Assembly (NCBI RefSeq): GCF_900290235.1
Contig: NZ_OLMK01000122.1
Location: 1 to 42,553 of the forward strand
Direction: 5' to 3'
Length of the DNA stretch: 42,553 nt
Source of the DNA: Streptomyces sp. MA5143a
GTDB lineage: Bacteria; Actinomycetota; Actinomycetes; Streptomycetales; Streptomycetaceae
Numbering within the stretch: position 1 is the stretch's first letter; every line of letters starts with the position of its first letter. The notes under the pieces were generated by a model. The model made no database searches. It worked only from the letters and a program-made list of their open reading frames with translations, and was not told the DNA's origin. Made by a program: the position numbers and the translations under genes. Shown here one piece after another: positions 23,523 through 30,675 of the stretch.

Positions 23523-24551
23523 ATGGCGTCGCGGGCTCTGGTGATCGGGGTCGGGGCGTATGACGACGACTCCGGCATAGACGGGTATCCGACGATCGAG
23601 GCGAGCGCCCGCGCGTACGGGGCGGCGCTGGCCAGGGACCCGCAGTGGGGCGCGGAGGCCGGCGCCGCCGTGCTGGAGCCGGAGCGGACCCGGACCGCGG
23701 ACGGGGTCATGCGGGCACTGCACGACGCGGCCGCCGCGGGGGAGGGACCGCAGGACACCCTGCTCGTGGTGTACGTGGGGCACGGCGCCTACTGGCAGGA
23801 CGTGCCCGGCGGGCAGGTCCACTTCGCGGTCGGCTCCTCCCGGATCAACGAGCCCTGGACCTGGCTGTCCGCCTGGTACGTGTACCGGGCGATCAGGAAG
23901 AGCAAGGCCGGCCTCAAGGTGCTGATCGCCGACTGCTGCTACTCCAACCTGCTGCCCCACCTGGGACCCGAGTCCGCGCTGCCGGGCGCCCTCGGCACCC
24001 GCTACCAGGGCACCTGTGTGCTCACGGCGGTCGGCGGCACCGTCCACAACGCCTGGGCCGACGCCTGCGCGAACCTGCCGAGCCCCCTCGACACGTGCAC
24101 CCCGTTCAGCGGGCATCTGCTGAACGTCCTCGGCGAGGGCATGCCCGACCACCCCGACGACCTCACCCTCGGCGCGCTCCGCGCCGGGATCGACGAGAGC
24201 ATGCAGGAGTGCGGGGTCCACCACGCGCCCCGGATGCTGCTCAACGACGCCTCCGAGGCGGCCACCCTCTTCACCAACCACGCCAAGGGGCGCCGGCCCC
24301 GGGCGCGCGTCCTGGACACCGTGGACGGCTGGGTCCGCGAGCTGCTCCTCAACGGGGAGCGCAACCTGCCCGACCTGATGCGCCGCCCCGACCTCGCCGG
24401 ACGGGTCGTCGTACGGCTGAAGGCGGGCGACGAGCAGAGCCGCGAGCTCGCCCACCGCGTGGACCGGCGGGCCGCCGAACTGCTCCCCGACCCCGTCGAC
24501 TTCGTCAGGTACTGGGGCGAGATCGAACCCGCGATGCTGGGCGGCGGATGA
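23523..24551 (+). CDS. Caspase-fold cysteine protease (peptidase C14-like)
   Basis: A 342-residue protein with a caspase/p20-like domain over residues 1-250. It opens with the first core strand ALVIGVGAYDDD. The catalytic dyad is H87 in LLVVYVGHGAYW and C139 in VLIADCCYSN, both in the correct order and context. The C-terminal 90 residues (from about DTVDGWVRELLLNGERNL) are helical and may be an adaptor segment. Bacterial caspase-like proteases often act in conflict or cell-suicide modules. It lies 5 nt after the EACC1-like gene, and its stop overlaps the next start (ATGA). GGGAG 9 nt upstream supports the ATG. Confidence 0.9.
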   Translation: MASRALVIGVGAYDDDSGIDGYPTIEASARAYGAALARDPQWGAEAGAAVLEPERTRTADGVMRALHDAAAAGEGPQDTLLVVYVGHGAYWQDVPGGQVHFAVGSSRINEPWTWLSAWYVYRAIRKSKAGLKVLIADCCYSNLLPHLGPESALPGALGTRYQGTCVLTAVGGTVHNAWADACANLPSPLDTCTPFSGHLLNVLGEGMPDHPDDLTLGALRAGIDESMQECGVHHAPRMLLNDASEAATLFTNHAKGRRPRARVLDTVDGWVRELLLNGERNLPDLMRRPDLAGRVVVRLKAGDEQSRELAHRVDRRAAELLPDPVDFVRYWGEIEPAMLGGG

Positions 24552-26518
24552 GCGGCACCCACGGCCAGGCGGCCGGCCGCCGGACCGAGCACCTGTTCCA
24601 GCTGGACCTCGCCGAGTCGCTCAACGAGGCGTACGCCTGGGTGACGCGGATCCAGGTCGCCCAGTTCACGGGCATCCTCAGCCGGATGCGGGAGGAGCAC
24701 CGCGAGGCCATGGCCATGCGGGCCCTGCACGCCTTCGCGCTGCGCCGCCCCGTCCACGAACTGGTCCGGCTCGCCGACCACTTCGACGGGCGGGACGCGG
24801 TGATGCTGATGGCGACGGCGGCGCTGTCCCGGCCGGTCGGCGAGGCGGCCGAGCTGGCGCTGATGCAGTACGAGGCGGAGTCGGGCGGCGAGCGCGCCCC
24901 GATCACCGCGAGCATCGTGCACGACGTGGCCTGCCAGCGCACCGCGTTCGACGTGGCGGTGTTCGTACGGGTCCTGGAGCAGCGGGAGCCGACGCTGGCC
25001 AAGCGGACCGTGCAGGTGTTCGCGAGCCCCGGTTCCGGGCGCACCAACCTCGACAAGGCGCTGTTGCACACCGCGCTGCGCGACGAGGGCTGCCACCGGG
25101 AGGCCGACCGGCTGCTCGGGCTGACCCTGCGGGCGATCGCCGACAGCCCGCCGGGTGCGGCGGGGCCGGGTGGGGCGGGCGAGGAGGGCGAGGAGATGGC
25201 CGACCTCGCGGGCGCCTTCCAGCACCTCAGCCCCGCCGGGCGGGTCCTGGAACGCTGGGTCGAGGAACGGCTGAACGCCTCGGACGCCACGGAGGTGGAG
25301 CGCACGAGGGAGCTGGTGGCGCGGCTCATCGCCCGGCGCGGCGCCGGACACGACGCCCTCGCCGAGCACATCGGCCGCACCGCGCAGCCCCGGCACGTGG
25401 TGAAGCTCTGCGCGCTGCTCGCCAGGGGCGACACGGCGTCCCCCGCCAAGTGCGCCCTGGTGCGGCGGTACGCGGCCGGGCACAAGAACGTGCAGGAGCT
25501 GGCCGTGCTGGTGACGTTCTGGCACAAGGAGCCGGCCCTGACCCGCACGACCCGTGACCTGCTGACGGACATCGTGGCGGGTGCCGGGGCGGGCCCCTAC
25601 GGCTCCGGGGCGGGCGTCAACGGCTCCGGGGCGGGTGTTAACGGCTCCGGGGTGGCCGCCGAGAGGTCCGGGGTGGCCGCCGAGGGGTCCGGGGTGGCCG
25701 CCGGGGGCTCCGGGGCGGGTGCCGAGGGGGCCAGGGTGGTCGTCCAGAGGTCTCGGGCGGGCATCAACGGCTCCGGGGTGGCCGCCGAGGGGCCCCGCGC
25801 GGGTGTCGAGAGGGCCGGGGTGGCCGTCGACGGATCGGGGAGGGGCCCCTACGGGTCGGGGGCGGAAGCCGACGGTTCGGGGGCCGTGCCCCGCACCCTG
25901 AACGAGTTGCGGCAGTTGGACGAGTGGCTGCGGGTGGAGGACGCCGACCCACAGTGCTCCCAGATGCTGGGGCACGCGGCCGCCGTGCATGTGGAGGGGC
26001 GTTCCGGTGCCGACCTGGTGACCCTGCTGGGCCGGGTCGTGCGCAGCCGCGACCGGACGCGCGCCGCCGACACGGTGGGGCGCCGGCTCGCCATGGCCGT
26101 GATGCGGCCGGACGCGAACCGTGACCGGTTCGTGGACTGCCTGCGCGCGCTGCATGACGCCCGGTACTCCGTCGCCGTACGCGCCGCGTGCCGTGAACTG
26201 TCCGACCCCTCCCACGCGTTGACGGTCGATGCCGCGCTGGTCGCCGATGTCGCGGGCCGGCTGCACCGAGCCGGGCTGCACAAGGTGGCCTGGACCCTGC
26301 TCGAACGACTGTTGGAGAACGAGCAGTTGGTGACCCCGGCCGATGTGGTCGAGGTCGTCGGCGGGGTGCTCGCGCTGCCGCTGCCGGACGCGGAACTGCT
26401 GCTGCGCGCCACCGTGGGCCGCTGGTCCGACGTCGGTCACCGCGACGACGCGGTGACCGCGCTGCGGGACGCCGGGCGGCGCGAGGCGGCGGAGTGGGTC
26501 ATCAAGTCCCTGCGGTGA
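24548..26518 (+). CDS. Large helical protein with central heptapeptide repeats, partner of the caspase
   Basis: A 656-residue protein without a family I recognise. Residues 1-340 and 450-656 are predicted almost entirely alpha-helical, with paired amphipathic helices resembling a HEAT/TPR-like solenoid (for example QFTGILSRMREEHREAMAMRALHAF and LHRAGLHKVAWTLLERLLE). Residues 345-449 are 15 heptads with the pattern GSGxxxx, a flexible linker. There is no signal peptide, NTPase P-loop or membrane span. The start overlaps the caspase stop (ATGA), implying co-translation. A scaffold, sensor or substrate of the caspase is plausible but inferred. The 3' end overlaps the convergent permease gene by 17 bp. 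Confidence 0.82.
   Translation: MSGTHGQAAGRRTEHLFQLDLAESLNEAYAWVTRIQVAQFTGILSRMREEHREAMAMRALHAFALRRPVHELVRLADHFDGRDAVMLMATAALSRPVGEAAELALMQYEAESGGERAPITASIVHDVACQRTAFDVAVFVRVLEQREPTLAKRTVQVFASPGSGRTNLDKALLHTALRDEGCHREADRLLGLTLRAIADSPPGAAGPGGAGEEGEEMADLAGAFQHLSPAGRVLERWVEERLNASDATEVERTRELVARLIARRGAGHDALAEHIGRTAQPRHVVKLCALLARGDTASPAKCALVRRYAAGHKNVQELAVLVTFWHKEPALTRTTRDLLTDIVAGAGAGPYGSGAGVNGSGAGVNGSGVAAERSGVAAEGSGVAAGGSGAGAEGARVVVQRSRAGINGSGVAAEGPRAGVERAGVAVDGSGRGPYGSGAEADGSGAVPRTLNELRQLDEWLRVEDADPQCSQMLGHAAAVHVEGRSGADLVTLLGRVVRSRDRTRAADTVGRRLAMAVMRPDANRDRFVDCLRALHDARYSVAVRAACRELSDPSHALTVDAALVADVAGRLHRAGLHKVAWTLLERLLENEQLVTPADVVEVVGGVLALPLPDAELLLRATVGRWSDVGHRDDAVTALRDAGRREAAEWVIKSLR
25580..25894 (+). 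repeat. 21-bp in-frame minisatellite (15 heptad units)
   Basis: Fifteen 21-bp units run from 25580 to 25894, each coding for seven residues. Examples are GSGAGVN (25601 and 25622), GSGVAAE (25643, and again at 25748) and GSGRGPY (25811). The unit GSG-x4 is clear, while outer units are diverged. The array is about 315 bp and keeps the reading frame open, so length change by whole units would be tolerated. Confidence 0.93.
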
Positions 26519-28337
26519 CCGCCGCCCTCGGCTCCGGCTCCGCCTCCCGGCGGGGGCCGGGCAGGGTCGGCGGCACGGCGGCCATGTAGCGTCGGCAGGC
26601 CGTGACCAGCAGGGGGAAGAGGACGGCCGCGGAGAGGGCGGCGACGGGCAGGGTCACCAGGCCCACGTCGGGGAAGTGCTCGTCCAGGGCGTCCCGCAGG
26701 CCGGTGCACAGCACGAGCACCGCCAGATGGGTGAGGAAGAGCAGCACCGGCCGAACGGCGGGATCGTCGGGGCGCGCGAAGCGGGAGACATGGTCCCGGG
26801 CGTCGTAGCGGCGCAACAGGCGCCCCAGGAAGGGCAGATCGAGCCGGGCCAGCAGGGGCAGGCCGAGCAGCAGGGCCGAGCCCACCGCCACCGCGGCCAT
26901 GCCCCGCCACACCTTGCCCCACCCGGCCTCGTGGATCACCACGGCGATCGCGACGAACGCGGTCGCGGACAGCACCAGGTGCAGTACCCGACGCGCGCCC
27001 GGGAACCCCGGCGGTTTCAACGCCACCAGGACGACACCCGGCATGGCGTACACCACCAGCGCCGGCACGCTGTTGAGGGCGACCAGATCCTCCCAGCTGC
27101 CCTTGACCAGCAGCAGCATCACCAGGCCGATGGTGAAGTTGACCAGCAGGATCATCCAGAACGCGTCGATCTCGGCGCCCCGGAACCGGAACGACGCCCG
27201 CCGGGCGGTCTGTAGCCCCCGGTGGGTGAGATGGGCGCGGCTGAGGGCGGCGACCTCGCGGGTCAGGGCGTGGGTGAAGACGATCCCGGACCCCATGGGG
27301 GACAGCACGGCGTTCAGCCGGATCAGCCAGACCAGCCACATCCCGCCCAGGGCCGTGGCGAACTGGGCGTACGGGGACGCCAGCATGTTGCCGGTCAGCT
27401 CGCCGCAGAGCCGACCGAAGATCCACTGGAGCGCCGTGTACAGCAGGAACGCGCCGACGAGCGTGCCGTACACCGCCCACCGCAGCCGGGCGGCCTCGCC
27501 CCTGCCGCGCCGTTTGACGTTGCCCGCGAAGTCCAGCGGGGCCTGGAAGCCGATGTAGGCGTAGATGATGCTGCCGCCCAGCACCATGTAGAGGAAGTCC
27601 TGCGGCTTCGGGTGCCCGGCCCTTTCCTGGAGGGCCGCCTTGGTGTGCTCCTGTCCGCTGAGGTACCAGACGTCCTTCGGTACACAGCTGTGCGCGGTGT
27701 CGAGCGTGTAGCGCCACAGGCAGACGACGATCAGCACCGGGATCAGGACCTTCACCACGGTGACGACGAGGTTCAGCCGGATCAGCCGGCGCTGCGGCAG
27801 CAGGTTGACGGCCATGATCAGCGCCAGGAACGCCACCGCGCACAGCAGACCGCTGTTCGACAGGTCGTAGGGCCGGGCCACGCTCCCGCCGAGCCCGCCG
27901 GCCTCCGCCAGCCGGTCCCCGTTCTCCAGCAGCCACGGGTACTTGTACGCCAGCCCGCGGACCATGGCCGCCGCCTCGCTCGCCGGGTTCGCCGCGTAGA
28001 CGATCCACAGGCCGGCGGCCACGACCGTGGCCACGAGCGGCCCGGCGGCCTGGAGCGGCAGGAAGATCAGCCCGCCCGTCTTGGGCACGGCGATGCCCAG
28101 TTCGACCATCACGGCGGCGATCAGCAGCATCAGCGCCCCACCGGCCACCCATCCCCATATGGCGTCCGCGCCGAGCCCCCAGAAGGCGGGCCCCGCCGCC
28201 AGCAGCCATCCGGAGCCCACCACACCCCCGGCGGCCAGGCCGACGAGGTCGAGGGTGGACAGACGGCGTCGCTCGTCCGCGGCCTCCGCCGTGTTCTCAC
28301 ACGCGAGGTCACGCTCCCCCGTACGACCCAACGTCAT
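26502..28337 (-). CDS. APC-superfamily amino-acid permease
   Basis: A 611-residue integral membrane protein with about 12-14 hydrophobic segments. The first (LSTLDLVGLAAGGVVGSGWLLAAGP) carries the GxxxGSGW helix-break motif typical of APC transporters, followed by PKTGGLIFLPLQAAGP and the conserved SIIYAYIGFQAPLDFAGNVKRRGRGEAARL region. An amino acid or polyamine substrate is likely but unspecified. The start at ATG 28337 is chosen over further upstream codons because of a GGGGG directly before it and similarity beginning shortly after; spacing is short, so this is uncertain. Its 3' end overlaps the caspase-partner gene on the opposite strand by 17 bp. It diverges from hemB. Confidence 0.87.
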   Translation of the reverse strand: MTLGRTGERDLACENTAEAADERRRLSTLDLVGLAAGGVVGSGWLLAAGPAFWGLGADAIWGWVAGGALMLLIAAVMVELGIAVPKTGGLIFLPLQAAGPLVATVVAAGLWIVYAANPASEAAAMVRGLAYKYPWLLENGDRLAEAGGLGGSVARPYDLSNSGLLCAVAFLALIMAVNLLPQRRLIRLNLVVTVVKVLIPVLIVVCLWRYTLDTAHSCVPKDVWYLSGQEHTKAALQERAGHPKPQDFLYMVLGGSIIYAYIGFQAPLDFAGNVKRRGRGEAARLRWAVYGTLVGAFLLYTALQWIFGRLCGELTGNMLASPYAQFATALGGMWLVWLIRLNAVLSPMGSGIVFTHALTREVAALSRAHLTHRGLQTARRASFRFRGAEIDAFWMILLVNFTIGLVMLLLVKGSWEDLVALNSVPALVVYAMPGVVLVALKPPGFPGARRVLHLVLSATAFVAIAVVIHEAGWGKVWRGMAAVAVGSALLLGLPLLARLDLPFLGRLLRRYDARDHVSRFARPDDPAVRPVLLFLTHLAVLVLCTGLRDALDEHFPDVGLVTLPVAALSAAVLFPLLVTACRRYMAAVPPTLPGPRREAEPEPRAAVTAGT

Positions 28338-28509
28338 CCCCCTTGACCTGAGTACCGGCGCGCACTGCCCTCCTCGCAGGTTACGCACGCGTGGACACGC
28401 CCGGTGAGACGAATGACGCGATCGTCACCGCGCGGGGGAGCGGATCGTTACGGTGCGGGGGAGCGGCGCCGCCGACGGTACGTCGGTAAAGGGGGTGCCG
28501 GGGCGGGCG

Positions 28510-28521
28510 TAGCGTAGGGGT
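28510..28521 (+). promoter_or_regulatory. Candidate leaderless -10 element for hemB
   Basis: TAGCGT (28510-28515) lies 6 nt before the hemB ATG. AGGGG in between is too close to act as a normal Shine-Dalgarno. No clear -35 is visible. Confidence 0.5.
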
Positions 28522-29514
28522 ATGTCGACGTACGGATCCTTTCCCGGTACGCGGCCGCGGCGGCTGCGCACCTCCCCCGTGATGCGCCGGATGGTCGCCG
28601 AGACGCGGTTGCACCCGGCGGACTTCATCCTTCCCGCGTTCGTCCGGGAAGGGGTCGCCGAGCCGGTGCCGATCGCCGCGATGCCGGGGGTCGTGCAGCA
28701 CACGCGCGACAGTCTGAAGAAGGCCGCCGCGGAGGCCGTCGAGGCCGGGGTCTCCGGGATCATGCTGTTCGGGGTGCCGGAGGACGCCAAGAAGGACGCC
28801 CTGGGCACGCCGGGCACGGACCCGGACGGGATCCTCCAGGTCGCGCTCCGCGACGTACGGGCCGAGGTCGGCGACGAACTGCTGGTGATGTCGGACCTGT
28901 GCCTCGACGAGACCACGGACCACGGGCACTGCGGTGTGCTGGACGCCGAGGGCCGCGTCGACAACGACGCCACGCTGGAGCGGTACGCCGAGATGGCGCA
29001 GGTGCAGGCCGACGCCGGTGCGCACGTCGTCGGGCCCAGCGGCATGATGGACGGCCAGATCGGTGTCGTCCGGGACGCGCTCGACCAGATCGGGCGGGAG
29101 GACGTGGCGATCCTCGCCTACACGGCCAAGTACGCGTCCGCGTTCTACGGGCCCTTCCGCGAGGCCGTCGCCTCCTCGCTCAAGGGGGACCGCAAGACCT
29201 ACCAGCAGGACCCCGCCAACGTCCGGGAGTCGCTGCGGGAGTTGGCCCTCGACCTGGAGGAGGGCGCCGACATGGTGATGGTGAAGCCGGCCGGCCCCTA
29301 CCTCGACATCGTCGCGAAGGTCGCGGACGCCGTGGACGTGCCGGTCGCCGCGTACCAGATCTCCGGGGAGTACTCGATGGTCGAGGCCGCCGCGGAGAAG
29401 GGCTGGATCGACCGGGAGCGGGCCATCCTGGAGACGCTGACCGGTATCAAGCGGGCCGGCGCGCAGAACATCCTCACCTACTGGGCGGTCGAGGCCGCGC
29501 GGATGGTGCGCTGA
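28522..29514 (+). CDS. hemB: Delta-aminolevulinic acid dehydratase (porphobilinogen synthase)
   Basis: A 330-residue cytosolic enzyme that condenses two 5-aminolevulinates to porphobilinogen. The Schiff-base lysines are K203 (AYTAKYASAFYGPFREA) and K255 (MVMVKPAGPYLD). The metal-site stretch reads SDLCLDETTDHGHCGVLD. The three-cysteine zinc pattern of human/yeast enzymes is only partly present (C127, C137, with D129 in place of the middle Cys), pointing to magnesium rather than zinc dependence. It would normally follow hemD in Streptomyces, but here about 11.6 kb separates the two. A TAGCGT hexamer 6 nt upstream suggests its own, leaderless promoter. Confidence 0.97.
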   Translation: MSTYGSFPGTRPRRLRTSPVMRRMVAETRLHPADFILPAFVREGVAEPVPIAAMPGVVQHTRDSLKKAAAEAVEAGVSGIMLFGVPEDAKKDALGTPGTDPDGILQVALRDVRAEVGDELLVMSDLCLDETTDHGHCGVLDAEGRVDNDATLERYAEMAQVQADAGAHVVGPSGMMDGQIGVVRDALDQIGREDVAILAYTAKYASAFYGPFREAVASSLKGDRKTYQQDPANVRESLRELALDLEEGADMVMVKPAGPYLDIVAKVADAVDVPVAAYQISGEYSMVEAAAEKGWIDRERAILETLTGIKRAGAQNILTYWAVEAARMVR

Positions 29515-29530
29515 GCGGCGGTATCCCCGT

Positions 29531-29581
29531 ACGGGGGCGGCCCCGGGCGACGCGGTGTGCGTCGGCCGGGGCCGCCCCCGT
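29531..29581 (+). terminator. hemB terminator
   Basis: A perfect 16-bp outer stem (29531-29546 with 29566-29581) encloses a second, 6-bp hairpin (29548-29553 with 29559-29564). It begins 16 nt after the hemB stop and separates it from the convergent lipoprotein gene. Confidence 0.88.
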
Positions 29582-29592
29582 CATGGGGTGGT

Positions 29593-29666
29593 CGGTCACT
29601 GCATCGTTCGGTCACTGCATCGTCCGGTCAGTACATCGTCCGGTCCGTACATCGTCCGTTCAGTAC
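29593..29666. repeat. 16-bp tandem repeat, 4.6 copies
   Basis: Units begin at 29593, 29609, 29625 and 29641, with a partial unit at 29657. The first two (CGGTCACTGCATCGTT/C) differ by one base; the next two diverge slightly. The last partial unit covers the stop codon of the lipoprotein gene on the opposite strand, so the array begins at its 3' end. Confidence 0.93.
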
Positions 29667-30427
29667 TCCAGGGCGTCGTCGATCGTCGACTGCCAGTACG
29701 TGACGGCCAGGGTGCTGTCGTAGTAGACGCCCTTGGCGGGGAGGGACGGGGACGCGACGGCGCCGCCGTTGCTGCCGGGCTTCGAGCCCTGGAAGCGGAT
29801 GGTGGCCTTCTTGGCCGTGGTGCCGTTCTCCCCGCTGCCGTCGGCGGCGGAGAGCAGGACGCCCGCGTAGCCGGACTCGCCGGGGGCGAGGGTCACCACG
29901 GCCTGCGGCTGCGACTCCTCGATGACCCGCGGGGCCCACTGGACCTGGTCGAAGCGGACGGTCGGGTAGTAGTACAGGTCGCAGACCTTCGTGCCGGTGT
30001 TCTTGACCGTGATGAGCATGTGGTTGAGGGGACGGGCGACCGGCTTCATGGTCACGGCGGTGTTCGCCCCGTTGCAGGTGACCCGGTCCGCGGCGGCGAG
30101 CGAGTTCCCGCCCTTCTTCGACGCCTGACCCACGGTGCCCTTGCCCTGGCCCGCGCTCCCGCCCTGCTGCCCCCCGGCCGCCGAGGTCTCGGCGCCCGTC
30201 TGCCCGTTCGGGGACGTCTGGTTGCCGCCCGTGCCGGTGTCCGTGCCCCTGCCCGCGTCCGTGCGCCGGGAGTTCTCCGCGACCGACACCGAGGCGTGCG
30301 CGGCGCCCTCGTCCTTCATGCCCGTACCGTCGCCGCACGCGGTGAGGGAGAGCGCCGCGAGGGCCGCTCCGGCCGCGACGAGCAGACGGGAGGGGCGGAC
30401 GGTGCGGGCGGTGCGGTACGTACGCAT
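29660..30427 (-). CDS. Secreted lipoprotein, DUF4232-like
   Basis: A 255-residue exported lipoprotein. The signal peptide (RPSRLLVAAGAALAALSLTAC) ends in a lipobox with C31 as the lipidated cysteine. Residues 35-120 are a low-complexity Gly/Thr/Gln linker. The C-terminal domain (from about VTCNGANTAVTMKPV) has the DUF4232 features MLITVKNTGTKVCDLYYYP and VTLAPGESGYAGVLLS, with two conserved cysteines likely forming a disulfide. Function unknown; probably cell-envelope exposed. AAGGGA lies 9 nt before the ATG at 30427. The gene diverges from the membrane-anchored HTH gene, and its 3' end merges into the 16-bp tandem repeat. Confidence 0.85.
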   Translation of the reverse strand: MRTYRTARTVRPSRLLVAAGAALAALSLTACGDGTGMKDEGAAHASVSVAENSRRTDAGRGTDTGTGGNQTSPNGQTGAETSAAGGQQGGSAGQGKGTVGQASKKGGNSLAAADRVTCNGANTAVTMKPVARPLNHMLITVKNTGTKVCDLYYYPTVRFDQVQWAPRVIEESQPQAVVTLAPGESGYAGVLLSAADGSGENGTTAKKATIRFQGSKPGSNGGAVASPSLPAKGVYYDSTLAVTYWQSTIDDALEY

Positions 30428-30675
30428 GACGGAGTCCCTTTCGGACAAAGCCGGTGGAGAAGGCTGAGAACAAGTGGTCGAACGCGCGCCGCTCGACCGG
30501 ACTTTCGGGAGCGGCGTGTTTGGATGACCAGAGCTTGCGGGGTGATCCGTCCCGGCCGCCACCTCCGGCGGGCGATCAGGGACGCTGGAATGCTCGCAAC
30601 GCCTGTGACCTGGGCGAACGTCCCTTCCCTGGAACGCGGGACGGGACGCCGGTGATGTGAGGGGACGGAGAGAAC

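Noticed and set aside
23308..25894. Tandem arrays considered as possible CRISPR repeats
   Set aside because: The 18-bp and 21-bp units are contiguous, have no unique spacers, and translate in frame as part of proteins.
24002..26440. An 812-codon antisense frame across the caspase and its partner
   Set aside because: Same GC-driven shadow; composition is low-complexity, and the sense genes have recognisable motifs and coupled starts.
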